In this document: positions 33,347-43,805 of the stretch, piece by piece
Layout: every line of letters starts with the position of its first letter
Position numbering within the stretch: the first letter of the stretch is position 1
Assembly (NCBI GenBank): GCA_000750105.3
Contig: JPHH03000074.1
Location: 1 to 64,000, forward strand
Source: Tolypocladium sp. Sup5 PDA-1
Taxonomy: Eukaryota; Ascomycota; Sordariomycetes; Hypocreales; Ophiocordycipitaceae
Direction of reading: 5' to 3'
DNA: 64,000 nucleotides
Notes under the pieces: model-generated
What the model was told of the DNA's origin: nothing
Databases searched by the model: none
The model's input: only the letters and a program-made list of their open reading frames with translations
Made by a program: the position numbers and the translations under genes

Positions 33347-33462
33347 TGCGAGTACTTCGTAGATAGTTGATGGTTGCTTGAGAGGTATTGTCCGTGAAAA
33401 AACTTTTTAGAGAGTAACTTCGTTTTGACTTGAAGCTAAGTATAGGAGTTTGTGTAAGAGCT

Positions 33463-33470
33463 GCGCTATA
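33463..33470 (-). promoter_or_regulatory. TATA-like box for the 58-residue gene
   Basis: The minus strand reads atttatag about 120 bp upstream of the ATG at 33346, before a short leader rich in caa and cta. Confidence 0.35.
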
Positions 33471-34889
33471 AATGAATTCATGCCCGGGAAAGCTTGGTCT
33501 ATGTATATGTGAAACCGGAAAGGATTCCTCACGACAGGGAGTGCGAGCCGCAACAATCAGGCCTAAGAGGTAATAGTGCACGACGAAAGTGCGGCGCACT
33601 TCGAAACCGCGGGCGCCCTCCGGACCTATTGCGCACTGCCCGGGCTAGCAATAATATTTGCATCGTATTGCGCATGGGCACCACCAACACGACAATACTG
33701 TCGGGCCGCTTACGTGTTTGTCGTCGCATGTGGTGCTAAGCATTCCTAGTAATAATTAATGCATCGAAGGAAGGAACTAATATCCTCCAATCATAGTAAG
33801 ATTACCCGGTATGCATTATCCCAATACAGACCATTGACTTGCCACGCAAAACAATACATTAACTTAAATTAAATTAAACTATTAACTTACCCTAGTAGAC
33901 ATAATAACGTCATTGGCGTTATTATACTAGGAATAGTTAGTGGCCAGAATTAGATAGGAAGACGCCCTTCGGAAGACAACCGTGGGTTTTACATTAGTTA
34001 CGGAATCAGAGTGCGGCTTTTTTCCTCGACTCCTTTCAAAAGTTCCGCTCTATACGTATGCAGCACTTATAGTCTCAAGGGGTTACTAGTCCCGCGCAGG
34101 GTAGATAGGCCCATAGGGTAGGGAAATCAATTAGATCACCAGAAGCCCCGGCGTCAGAGTCAGAGTCAGGCCAGGAAATACGAGGTTAGATAAAGTACTT
34201 TGTCGGGTCGGTTAGTCGGACCCGGGCTCTCGAGAGAAAAAGGGGCTCGTGCGAACAGGGGCTCCCAATGTCTTAGGCATCGAGAGGAGAAAAGGGGCAC
34301 TTTCGGGCAGAGCGTTTTCCCCCTCTTTTTCGTCCTCTCATCTATCTACGCATCGGCACTCGGATCACGTCTTCCCCTTCTTTTCTAGGCAGGCCCTAGC
34401 TATCTAATTTAATTCCTCTTTGCCTTGCCTTCCGTGGTCAGGGGTGTGTACTTATAGCCTTAACAAAACTGGTCTCTGGGGCGTGAATATCTCGTCGGGG
34501 CCGAAGGTCGCGAGGAGGGCAACTTTTGGCAGCCGCGAGAACAAGATGCCCGAGGCAGGGCGTTCACTTTTTCAACAGATCTCCGACGGCACGATCGGTC
34601 CGAATTGAATAAGGCCACGGGCGGCCACGGGCGGCCACGGGTTAGATTGATCCAATCAATCGCGCCGCAGCTGCTGTTTTCGCCTTGGGCCGCACTCGCG
34701 AGAGCGGTCGTTGCCCTGGTGCTTGGGGAGGTGTGCCGAATCGAAGCCTACCGACGGAAACAGTGTGAAAATCCGAAGCTGACGCTCTGTCCGGCTTACC
34801 GGCCAGCATCAAACTCTTAAATCGTCACAACGCATGCGACAATCTTGGTCTGGTCACTATTGAAAGCGACCATAATGAAGCGGCCGATG
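33471..34889. other. Intergenic, AT-rich with repeats, no gene seen
   Basis: Open frames here are short and without motifs. Notable parts are an inverted repeat near 33890-33932 (cctagta...ataataacg / cgttattat...actagg) and three copies of ggccacgggc at about 34613-34641. Confidence 0.4.
33890..33932. repeat. Imperfect palindrome
   Basis: cctagtagacataataacg faces cgttattatactagg across a tcattgg centre. With a 3-base bulge the arms pair over about 15 bp. It could be the end of a small inverted-repeat element. Confidence 0.55.
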
Positions 34890-37800
34890 GTGGTTCGAAA
34901 TCGACTGTCAAATGATCTAGCATGATCCTGCACAATACCCCAGAGGTCATTTAAGGTGCGGTAGAGTTGAAGGAAGTAGAGTCGGTCCATCTGGGCGGGC
35001 TAGGGCGGTTGAAGAGGTACTCGAAAACGAAGTTCGACTAGTGATCCTTTGGCGGTAGGTATTTACGCGTAGTTATCTAACAAGGAAGCCCGCTCGGCAA
35101 TTGGCCTGAGTCGGCACCCGACTGACATTTGGTATAGGTAGTCTAGGCCTCGGTGTAGATCTCCTAAACTACCTGGGCCGTGACGATGCGACCTACTTGA
35201 GCCGCCGATTCTTTTATGCTCCGCTCTAGTGTCTGAAGGGGTGGCAGAGAGTCGCGCCCGACGCGCGCCCGAAGACGATCCTAGTATAATTGTAGTTTAG
35301 ACAATAGGTGCTGGTTATGTGTACGTGCGATCTCCTCTATAGCGAGACGGGCTGCGTTGTTAACTTGTTCGTTCGCTTTGCTATGCTAGTTTTGGTCGAA
35401 TAATTGTTGTGCGGAGTAGAGCCTTTCTAGCAGAACGATTTTAACTGTGACCTTGGATACGGTAAGGGCCTGGATGTTGGCCTGCCGGGCGATACGCGTA
35501 TGTAGAGGACTTCGAGGGATATGTAGTAAAATACGACGCTTAAGCGTAAGATATCCACTATACTAGTTAACGCTGGCTGAAGGAAGCTAGACTATCCCGT
35601 GGGCTTTGATAGAGCTTTTAAGTCCGAGGCCCTGCCTCTCTAGTAAGAAGCCTCTATGGCGGAATTGGTAGCCCTGTACTCTCTATTTCGATAGCTAAAT
35701 CTAGTTATTATATAGGAACTGCTGCTTATACTTTAGAGAGTATACGAGAAGCTAATGAAAGAGCTGCGCGGTATAGAATCCGAAGATTAATCGGACTAAC
35801 GATTTCGCGGGGTGGGAATTAGTAAGCTGTGTATTAGGGTTGCGTGATGCTTTACGGAATAAGTGATTAAGCGGAAGAATATATCGCGCCGCCTGTGCAA
35901 AGATAAGGGCGTTGAGATCCGCTGTGGAAACTACCTAAAAAGGATAGTATTGTGTAGCATCTGGTGTAAGGACTACTTGGTGTGAGAGCTGGCCCGTAGG
36001 GGGGTTCTTTCTCGGATCGAAGTACATCTCCTGCCACATTTTCAGAATTGCGTCCAGGCGGAAGGTAACGTCTTTCCGGATGCCGTAACTTGCAAGAGCT
36101 TTCGGGTGCGAGATAGCTTTGAGATGTCGTTTGTTCGCCGCCCAGGCTTGTAGCAAGTGGCCGCGATTAATCCGATGCGTGGAAACTCGGTTGTGGTTCG
36201 CACTAATAGCTGAAAGGTCGTGGATTATTTCCTCGGTTAAAGCGAGGAGATATCCAAACATGTCGTAGTCGCTGAATATGATAGAAAAGATTTCTTTATT
36301 GCAATTGTATGCCTTTGCATGGATAATGCCTGGCTAACGCTCGTTAGGATGACCCGGATTCGATGCTCGACTAGGCGTGGCTTTCGAATAATAGCCCCCT
36401 ATATTATAGAAGAGATAAGAGCGAAAGTACGAGGCTATCGGGATAGCTTCTAGCGCAATTCCGCCAAGTTGCTTATGGAAATACTAGTGGCATGGGCTTT
36501 TCTAAAGGAGGGTGACGTGCTCTTTTCGTAGAGGATCTCTAGATCGAAGATCCGTAATATAGTCTCGGGCACCAATGTCTAGCTAATAAGAGCGAATGTC
36601 TATATGTGCCGGATCTAGCACCCCGAGAACTACATCTTAGAATAGGCTTAGGGTTTCTTCGAGAGTCGACCGACTAAAGCTATTCTTGAGGTTATGAGAT
36701 TGAAAGAGTAGTCGTGGATTCCTAAAGTATGTAACCGTTTTACCGCGTCGAGTTGGAATCTGCAGGGCGTCCGCCTTCTCGACTACGGATTGCTAGAAGA
36801 GCAGAAGGTCTCGAGTAGGGAGGGTATATTGTAGGCGTAGGGCCTGGCTTATGTTATCGGCCCTCTAAGAGCCCGTGCTAGGTTTCTCCTGGAAGGAGCG
36901 AGATTTTGCATATGCAATATTATATGATAGGGGTATCTCTTGTCGAAAGGGATCCGAGATCGTCTCGTACGCTGCTGGTATGATAATATGGTCGTATAGG
37001 TCCCTCTGCCGCTCAAGCGACAAAGAGTTTCTAGAGGCTGATGTCTGGGTATAGGGCCGCGCAGAGTATTAGGGAAGAATTGAAATACAGGGAAGTAGAC
37101 GCTCGGCGTATTAAAGCTGCCGAATAGAATGTGCCTGGTATGTGCAAGATTAAGTCTATGTGGCTGTACCGCCTGATTAGTCGAGAGATTGCGGAATGAT
37201 GAGGGAAGGAAGCATAGGCGAAGTTATTCGGAGGCTGGATAGTCTCTAGGCTCTTTGCGCCGATCTAGATACTATTAATGTCCCACTGCCGCGAGACGGT
37301 GACCGCCGATTGAGGGAGGCAAGTTTGCGACTTGCGAAAGGATAGTGGTTCGACTGGTTGATCCGAGAGAAAACGGCGCTATTGTGGGACGGAAGAACCG
37401 GGATCGTTTGAGCCACCCTTACTAAATACGGATGAAAGTAGAGGCATGAACCGATTCAGATGCTGCGCCCTTTCTTGGAGAGTGTGCGTCTGGGTGGGTT
37501 CCTCGAGCTCGGCTGGGAGTTGACCTTGGCCGGAATCCGTGTTAGTACCTCTTCAGATCAGGTGTTTGGCTTAGTGGCCGGACACTCACAGCCGCACGTA
37601 GGACTAAAAAAGGTTCGGAACACTTTAATATACGCCACCTTGTGTGGTTCGAGGATTTGGAGGCCGCCTCTAGTTTCTTGGGCTACTAGGGCTTGAATAA
37701 AATCCTAGAGGACTAGGCTGGCTGGAGTAGACTGGCTGCTCAGGGGACTCCAGGCACCTGCAGAAGTCTCTGAGGTGCTCGCAGTGGACCCCGCATAGCC

Positions 37801-38200
37801 ACAAGTGCTTGGCGGGAATAGCGGAGGGGATTCAGGGCCGAAGATGGGGGGGCTGCTTAGGTGCAATTGTCCAAGGTCATGACGGGAGGTGTGGAATTGT
37901 GCGAGTCGCGAAGAGCCATGGAGACTGGCGGATTCTGTCGAGTTGAGGCATGGGATTTGAATCCGTCTAGAGAGAGCCCGGCAAGGTCTGGGATAGAAAC
38001 GTCATGACTGGCTGCGTCCGGTGGAATTGACCTATTAGGGTCGGGAAAATCACCGGCGTATAAAGGGCCTTGGTGGTCGGAAGCCGGTTGCACCCGTGGT
38101 AGGTTCGGCGTAGGCCTTGGAACAGAAACATTGCTGAGAGGAGACCTGCTAGTTGGAGACTGGCTCTGTGTGAGGGAACGATCATGTGACTTTCATACTT
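34890..38200 (-). pseudogene. Large unknown gene with TAG-only interruptions
   Basis: A single minus-strand frame can be followed for most of this block. The intact middle piece (36261-35935) reads MFGYLLALTEEIIHDLSAIS, LLQAWAANKRHLKAI and VTFRLDAILKMWQEMYFDP. Upstream it continues in frame (KAYNCNKEIFSIIFSDYD). Downstream, from 35935 to 35038, it continues through RYILPLNHLFRKAS, ARQANIQALTVSKVTVKIVL and EEIARTHNQHLLSKLQLY, with thirteen TAG stops and no TAA or TGA. Many of these TAGs stand where Trp would fit. The 5' part (37857-38215) is Pro/Ser-rich. The product would exceed 1000 residues. The family is not named by me. The pattern is discussed as a finding. Confidence 0.55.
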
Positions 38201-38992
38201 TATGAATGGCCTCATTTTATGAATATTGTGTAAATAGCTTAAGTCAGAGTTTTCCTTAGGAATCTCTTTCTCTCGTTGTAAACAATCATTTTACCCAAGC
38301 TGCACTCGACCTCGTTCGTGCTCTTGTACCGTCACACCCACGCCCCCCACTAATAACGCTAGATGCAAAGGGGGAGAAACTCTGGGCTATTGAAGCAATA
38401 CTGGACTCGAAACGCACAAAACGAAAGGGCTTCCAGTACCATCGTCGGAGACTGTATCGAGGATGAGGTGTTACTCTCGGAATTAGTGTAATCTGACTAA
38501 GTCGATACCGTGCAGCCTTACCGTCCCATCCCTCAGCAACCCCGTCGCGCCGCAATCTAGAGCCAGTATCAAAATGTTTGGCTGTTGGTCGTCCGACCTG
38601 AGAATAGGGGGCGAGTTACAACAAGAAGCATGTCAATGCGAGGTCCGTCGGATGTCCGACCCGTGCGCCGCCACCGGCCGCGTAAGGCGAGCAGGCGCAG
38701 GTGCAAATGACTTGTCGAGCCAATCCATGTAGCACATGGTTTCATTGATGTCCACCTGGGCAACCCGCCCTTTGTCACGGCTAGGGAAGACGTGCAGGTG
38801 TTGGAGCAGCACTACAACCCCTACCAACGATTGGTAGCCTCATCAAGCCCACCTACCTCCCTTTTCTCTTCTCAAAATAGAACGCGTTACCTTGTGCTGC
38901 CTGGTCATCTGCGGTGCTGGCCAGAGTGGACAGTATGGGAGTAAGCGCGGAGTTACTTGCCCGATAGACTGGTTCAAATAGGATGCATTACC
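38201..38992. other. Intergenic, no gene seen
   Basis: Short antisense frames only, with no motif recognised. Confidence 0.4.
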
Positions 38993-39499
38993 TTATACTC
39001 CCTGGACATTCGACAGCCTTGCAATGAACTTACCAATCAATACCAGCCGTGCAATACTCCAAAGCCTTCCGCCAGTACTCAATACATCACCATGCGCCAT
39101 ACTGTTTACCTGGTGGCCGCCGTCTGCCTCCACGTCTGCCTCCACTACGACGCGGACGACGCGGATATTGATGCGGATATCAAGTCCGTCTATTTCGTTG
39201 ACGGATGGTGCAAATGCTGCGAAGAGTCCGATCTCTCTAGCATTCTGGGCAGGCTTCGCAGCGAGACGGCTATTCGGCGGTGTTGGGCGGCCCGATACAT
39301 TCTCTCTTGCCTTGGCCAAGAGTCTTTCGGCTTCATCAAAACACTCATCCGGCCCGAGTAAAGAGCACCGCTCGCCATCCACGGTAAAGTCATAGGTCGA
39401 CAGCATTTTAGTCAAGAATAGCCACATCTCGTCTCCCCACTGCCTATCGACGTTGCTCATCATTCCAGATGTCAGGATGTCATCGCCTAGATGCATCAT
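38993..39499 (-). CDS. Hypothetical protein, uncertain
   Basis: The 168-codon frame begins near MSNVDRQWGDEMWLFLTKML and contains DECFDEAERLLAKARENVSG, which looks like a helical globular segment. After about residue 100 it becomes Val/Asp-rich over a DNA repeat (gtctgcctccacgtctgcct), where coding character weakens. It may be a fragment with a fortuitous extension. There is no signal peptide and no known domain. Confidence 0.3.
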   Translation of the reverse strand: MMHLGDDILTSGMMSNVDRQWGDEMWLFLTKMLSTYDFTVDGERCSLLGPDECFDEAERLLAKARENVSGRPTPPNSRLAAKPAQNAREIGLFAAFAPSVNEIDGLDIRINIRVVRVVVEADVEADGGHQVNSMAHGDVLSTGGRLWSIARLVLIGKFIARLSNVQGV

Positions 39500-39769
39500 G
39501 CGCGGATCGGTAGGCCCAAATAGATGCCTGTGATGACGTTGGCCCGGAAGGTGCGCAGACTTAGATTATCAATGAATATTAAGGCTGTTGACCTGGTTGA
39601 CTTAATCAAATGGCGTGTACATGTCTCAACTGAATGGTAGTCTTTGGTCGGACGCATCGGACTATCTGATAGTGTGGTCGAGTCTCCCAAATCATCTCCC
39701 CTAATATGATGGCGCCTAGCACAATCTTAACCCAGGCGCGCTCACTTCACGATACCATGAGGCCGTGGG
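39500..39769. other. Intergenic, no gene seen
   Basis: Short frames only; no coding motif was recognised in this stretch between the hypothetical frame and the interrupted coiled-coil gene. Confidence 0.35.
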
Positions 39770-40300
39770 GTTTTAATGTCGTGGCAGAGGGCCGGGGCCG
39801 ATTGCGGGAAGACATATGACCGTAAGGTGACCCAAAGTCGCCATAATCCGAGACGCCCCTTCAGAATAGCCATCTTGGCCAAGGAACTTGTTGAACTCGG
39901 CCTGCAGCGCGTAGTATAAACCGTCGAGCTTTGTCCCTGTCAACCGTCAGGATGCAGTCAGAATCATAGAATAAAGAGAGCTTGATTTCTATCTAATTGA
40001 ACGGGAAATAACAGTCATTATTATACATAGGAAAAGGGAGGTCAGATAACCCTCCGTGGCTCTGATAGCCCATGCGTTGATCGGCGTGATAACATTGATA
40101 GATCGCCATCGCGTTGATAGATCGTCATCGCGTTGATAGCGTTGATAGCTATTCTTGGCGTTGACAGTCCCTACTTCGCGAAGCTGACTCTCCAACCTGG
40201 CCAGCTGAAGCCTCAACCCATGGTTCTCCTCTCTCAAGAGGAGTTGCAGCTGAAAATTGCTTTGAAATGTTGCAGCAAAGCTGGGGTCTTATGTAGGCAA
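39770..40300 (-). pseudogene. Coiled-coil gene split by a solo LTR
   Basis: On the minus strand, upstream of the LTR, the frame reads REENHGLRLQLARLESQLRE, a leucine-rich coiled coil. Removing the LTR and one target copy joins it in the same frame to TKLDGLYYALQAEFNKFLGQ and on to TAA near 39770. The exact frame continuity across the insertion shows the LTR landed in coding DNA. The 5' side is not clear: a stop lies upstream of about 40300, where an intron may end. Partner and function are unknown; the domain is only a coiled coil. Confidence 0.5.
39933..40171 (+). mobile_element. Solo LTR, copy 3, with 5-bp target duplication
   Basis: The LTR (39938-40166, 229 bp) starts TGTCAACC and ends GGCGTTGACA, with gtccc on both sides (39933-39937 and 40167-40171). 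It has the same first ~105 bp as copies 1 and 2. Its second half differs, with a ttgatagatcgycatcgcg tandem repeat that makes it longer. Confidence 0.9.
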
Positions 40301-40504
40301 GCTGCGGCCAATTTGCGAACCGCGCAGCCGTCGAATCGCGTGGTCTCAGAGCTCTTGTGCAGGGATGAGTTGCTTCCGAATTGGATGTGAGTGAATGTTG
40401 ATTTGATACGTCTGGGGCAGGGGTGAGGCTGTAGCAAGGACGAGTGGCAGGAAGTGAATGTTGGAACAGCCGGGTAATGAGAGGGTATACATGGGACTGT
40501 GGCA
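40301..40504. other. No gene seen
   Basis: A 92-codon Cys/His/Ser-rich minus frame spans part of this, but it has no motif and ends inside the coiled-coil gene's alternative frame. Confidence 0.3.
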
Positions 40505-40558
40505 TTGATCAACCGAGTTGATCAACGTGTATATTTGGTGTAATTGATCGGAGCCCTG
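40505..40558 (-). mobile_element. hAT terminal repeat abutting the oxidoreductase gene
   Basis: Reading leftwards from 40558: CAGGGCTCCGATCAATTACA and further ccaaatatacacgttgatc. This matches the hAT end at 10843 (same first 16 bases, then similar taca/tcaac words). It marks the edge of an insertion that ends inside the coding region of the next gene. Confidence 0.7.
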
Positions 40559-42144
40559 CCTATATCTTTAGGAGAAGTCCGGACCGCCTTGATTACCGTG
40601 TCGTCCCAGTACTGCTGCCAGTCGATAACCTTCTTGCCTAGCCGCGCCTCCTCGGCAGCAAATACCAAGGCGTGGCTCCGAATTACCTCGTCGAGGGTGC
40701 AGCCGATAAACTCGTTCTGCGACTGCTCGGCGTCCCAGCCGTGGTTCTTGACCTTATCACAGGCGAGGACGAACTGGCGAGTGAGGCCTGCATCGCCGCC
40801 GCCGTGGCCGCGGTCCTCGAGGTGCGGCTTAAACGTCTTAGTCTCGCCCGTGGCGAAGTCCTCGAAGACGATAGTCTTAGAGTCGGCGTAGATCTCGCCA
40901 TGCTCGCCGTAGAAGCGGGAGAAGCGTTCGCACTCGCGCTCTGTCTGGGCGGCCATGTGGAAGGTAACGCGCTTGGCCGGGCGGTTCGTCTCGGGCCAGG
41001 TGATAGTAACGAACTGGTCGTCGCAGACGTTGTTGTCCGCCTCGAAGACGCAGCGGCCGAACCAGTTGCGCGAGCTGACCACGTCGGCGGGCGTACTCTC
41101 GTCCCAGTCCTCCTCGAGGGTCTTGGCCATGACGGCCATGCGCTCGTCGTGCGTCTTATAGTCCTCGATGTCGTGGACGACGATATCGACGGGCCACTCG
41201 GTATTGCAGCGGCCGAGACCGACCTTGTTACCCATATAGATATTCTTGGCCGAGTACTTGCAGCCCGAGTCGCCGAGTGGGCACCTCATGCAGTTAGTAG
41301 CGGAACCGGCGGCAGCGGGCTTGCGACTCTTCTTAAAGAACTGGACGCCGCCCGATGACGAGACGGACTCGGGGAGATGGGGCTCGCCCTGGCCGGCCTT
41401 CTCCGGCGAGCACAGTAGCCAGAGAAGTAGGTCAATGTCGTGACAGCTCTTGGTGAGCAGCGATGGCGCCGTCGTCTTATCGCTACGCCAGTTGCCGCGG
41501 ACGAACGAGTGCGTAAAGTGCCACCAGCCGACAGGCTCCGTGTGCACGGCGCTATTGATATCGCCGAGGATGCGGTCCTCGACGAGCAGCTTCCGCAGCA
41601 TGAGGTTATGCTGGCTATAGCGCAGGACGTGGCCGATGGAGAAGACCTTAGAGCGCTGCAGCGGTTTGAGGGCGCGGTATATGGCCAGGCAGTCCTCGAG
41701 GGTCGTCGCTAGGGGCTTCTCGCACATAATGTGTAGGTCTAGCGCGGCCAGGCCGAGGACGACCTCGCGGTGCATCTCGTCGAGCACACAGACGAAGACC
41801 CCGTCGACACCCTCAGGTATATCCTTCTCGCCGGCCGCGGCCCGTCGGCGCCTGTCTTGCTCGTACTCGACGAACTCGCGCCAGTGGGAGAAGCTCTGGC
41901 CCTCGCCGGGGCTGCCGCCTTCGCCCCAGATGTGCTTCCTGCCGAGCGTCTCGCGCTTGAACTCAATGGGCTCGGCGACGGCGACGACGACGCCGTTGGA
42001 GACCTTGTCGATGGCGCTGGCATAGCCCTGGCCGCGGGAGCCCGCGCCGACGATGAGGAAGCGGGGTGGCTTGCTGGATAGCTCTGGCTTGGGAAGGGGT
42101 TTGGCGTGCTCGTCGACAAGCTCTGGGTCCTTGACGCCGACCAT
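40522..42144 (-). CDS. Gfo/Idh/MocA-family NAD(P)-dependent oxidoreductase
   Basis: This is an intact 540-residue single-exon gene. The Rossmann fold has FLIVGAGSRGQGYA near residues 29-42 and the family EKPLATTLEDC at about 141. The substrate-side helix has SCHDIDLLLWLL (the H-D pair of the active site). A Cys cluster, CMRCPLGDSGCKYS, is found in longer fungal members. It likely oxidises or reduces a sugar or polyol derivative in the cytosol. The last eleven or so codons and the TGA come from a hAT terminal repeat, so the native C-terminus after IDWQQYWDD..VIKAV has been replaced. GC-rich codon use contrasts sharply with the neighbours and suggests it has escaped RIP. Confidence 0.85.
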   Translation of the reverse strand: MVGVKDPELVDEHAKPLPKPELSSKPPRFLIVGAGSRGQGYASAIDKVSNGVVVAVAEPIEFKRETLGRKHIWGEGGSPGEGQSFSHWREFVEYEQDRRRRAAAGEKDIPEGVDGVFVCVLDEMHREVVLGLAALDLHIMCEKPLATTLEDCLAIYRALKPLQRSKVFSIGHVLRYSQHNLMLRKLLVEDRILGDINSAVHTEPVGWWHFTHSFVRGNWRSDKTTAPSLLTKSCHDIDLLLWLLCSPEKAGQGEPHLPESVSSSGGVQFFKKSRKPAAAGSATNCMRCPLGDSGCKYSAKNIYMGNKVGLGRCNTEWPVDIVVHDIEDYKTHDERMAVMAKTLEEDWDESTPADVVSSRNWFGRCVFEADNNVCDDQFVTITWPETNRPAKRVTFHMAAQTERECERFSRFYGEHGEIYADSKTIVFEDFATGETKTFKPHLEDRGHGGGDAGLTRQFVLACDKVKNHGWDAEQSQNEFIGCTLDEVIRSHALVFAAEEARLGKKVIDWQQYWDDTVIKAVRTSPKDIGRAPINYTKYTR

Positions 42145-43805
42145 GGTGATGGTGTAGTGTGGTGTTTGGCTGTTGTGGAGGAAGGGATGTGTTGTATGGC
42201 GAGGAGGTTGTTGATTGTGGAGAGTGGTGCTGCTATCACCAAGCTAGGAGATATAGTATATCGAAAGCAAGCTTAAGGCAGCGAGAGGAAGAGGCACCGC
42301 AAGCACTTGAAACTGACAACATACGTGTCACTTATACTTGCGTCTACACAACCCAAGATATAAACAGGCAGTACCTTAGGTTCCGAGTAGCTTGAACACG
42401 GCCGCCGGCGACGGATGTCCCGATATGGACTCGCTGACAAGTCCATCCGCCGTCAACTTCCAATTCGGGGTCTCTGGCGAGCCCCCAGCTGCCAATAGCG
42501 ACGCAGTGATTAGGAATATGGAACGTTTCAGCGCTATAAGTTCCCCAGAGCTCCTTTCCGGCCGCTGTGGGTATGGATGGGGACGCCACTCAGCATCCCG
42601 ACAGTGGCGGCTTTTGACAATACGTATCTGGTTGCAGCCCCGGGACGTGCCAATTGCCGCGCTTCGCCGTGAGAGGAGCGGCAATTGTATGCCCCAGTTC
42701 CCCGCACCCCGAGAACATGCCAGTTGGTGCCATCCGCCCCAATACGCCGCTCAAGCGCGCGATGCTCGCCGACTGGAATCAGTTGCTCAGGGTGTGGTTC
42801 TACAGGCCGGTGCCACCACGGCTGATGCACGCCATCGGGATTGGAACAACGCGGTTGCACAGGAGGGCATTAAAGGCCGCTTCGAATTGAGTTTGATCAC
42901 TTGAAGGTGTGTTTATCGCCTGTCCGAAAGATGGACTGGATCGAGGCTGGAAGAGCATAGGATCAGTTGCCCTGACTGGGGTTACGCTGGGCAGTACCAC
43001 CGTTGCTCGCAATATAGACAGTTGCTAACCGCTACGGTGTGGCGGGTGACTTACGCTATGGTGAAGCGAACGAACGCAGCTGTATAGGAGAGCATCAAGG
43101 CAGCCTCGTACACGTCGATCACTTCATATTGTGTTTGTTGCCCGTCTCGAAGATGACCTGGGCAATCCCGCTCGTTCACCTCAATAAACTTCTCGCCACC
43201 AAGGTCCCCATTCTCTACCCCGCTGTCGTTACTGTCTTCATCGCTATCGAAGCTTGCCGCCTCAGTGCTGTCCTCGGCCTCCTCCTCCCTTTGAGAACGC
43301 ATGACTCTGCCAGGAGGGAGCGCTAGGGCTCTGTCTATTAGCAACTAGCCGCCCGCCACTCCAATCATATTCCAATGTCGGTTATATGATCCACCGTTAA
43401 CTGAGTCGTGCCTCTTGCCTGGGGTCTGGCGCCTATTGATGGGAGGGGCTCTACCACGGCAGAACGGGAGTTGGTGTGCGCATCACCACCGACTTATGCT
43501 GGCGTTACTCCCGCATCTTCATCCCGAGACGATGTAACGTAATATGCCAAAGCCGTTTATCTTTCAGCCACCAACCGGGGCATCGTCGGATATTCCCTAT
43601 TCGTCTTGGCAATAATACCACGGAGTACAAATGCTTAAATACTTGCCTGAGACTACGGTATGATTAACATGCTCAAACGTCTGTCCAATAAGCTGCTGCT
43701 CTTTATAACTTCTAGCCTGCCGCTCTATTGGTTGCTAAACTGACATTACATTTTTATCAAGTCCAACTACATCGTTTAACATGGTTAATCTCGCCGCCCT
43801 CCAGT
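42145..43805. other. Upstream region plus unidentified coding traces
   Basis: The first 150 bp are the likely promoter of the minus-strand oxidoreductase. Between 42340 and 42900 the minus strand shows protein-like pieces (GKELWGTYSAETFHIPNHCV, VASPSIPTAAG) in more than one frame, suggesting a decayed gene I cannot name. Nothing was recognised at 42900-43800. Confidence 0.35.

Noticed and set aside
34890..38200. TAG-only stops as evidence of UAG reassigned to Trp.
   Set aside because: Intact genes in the same window end with TAG (for example the questin-oxidase-like gene at 62316), and TGG is used for Trp in all intact genes. RIP-like decay explains it.
40672..41358. A 228-codon open frame on the plus strand.
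   Set aside because: It is the antisense of the GC-rich oxidoreductase gene and has no motif of its own.
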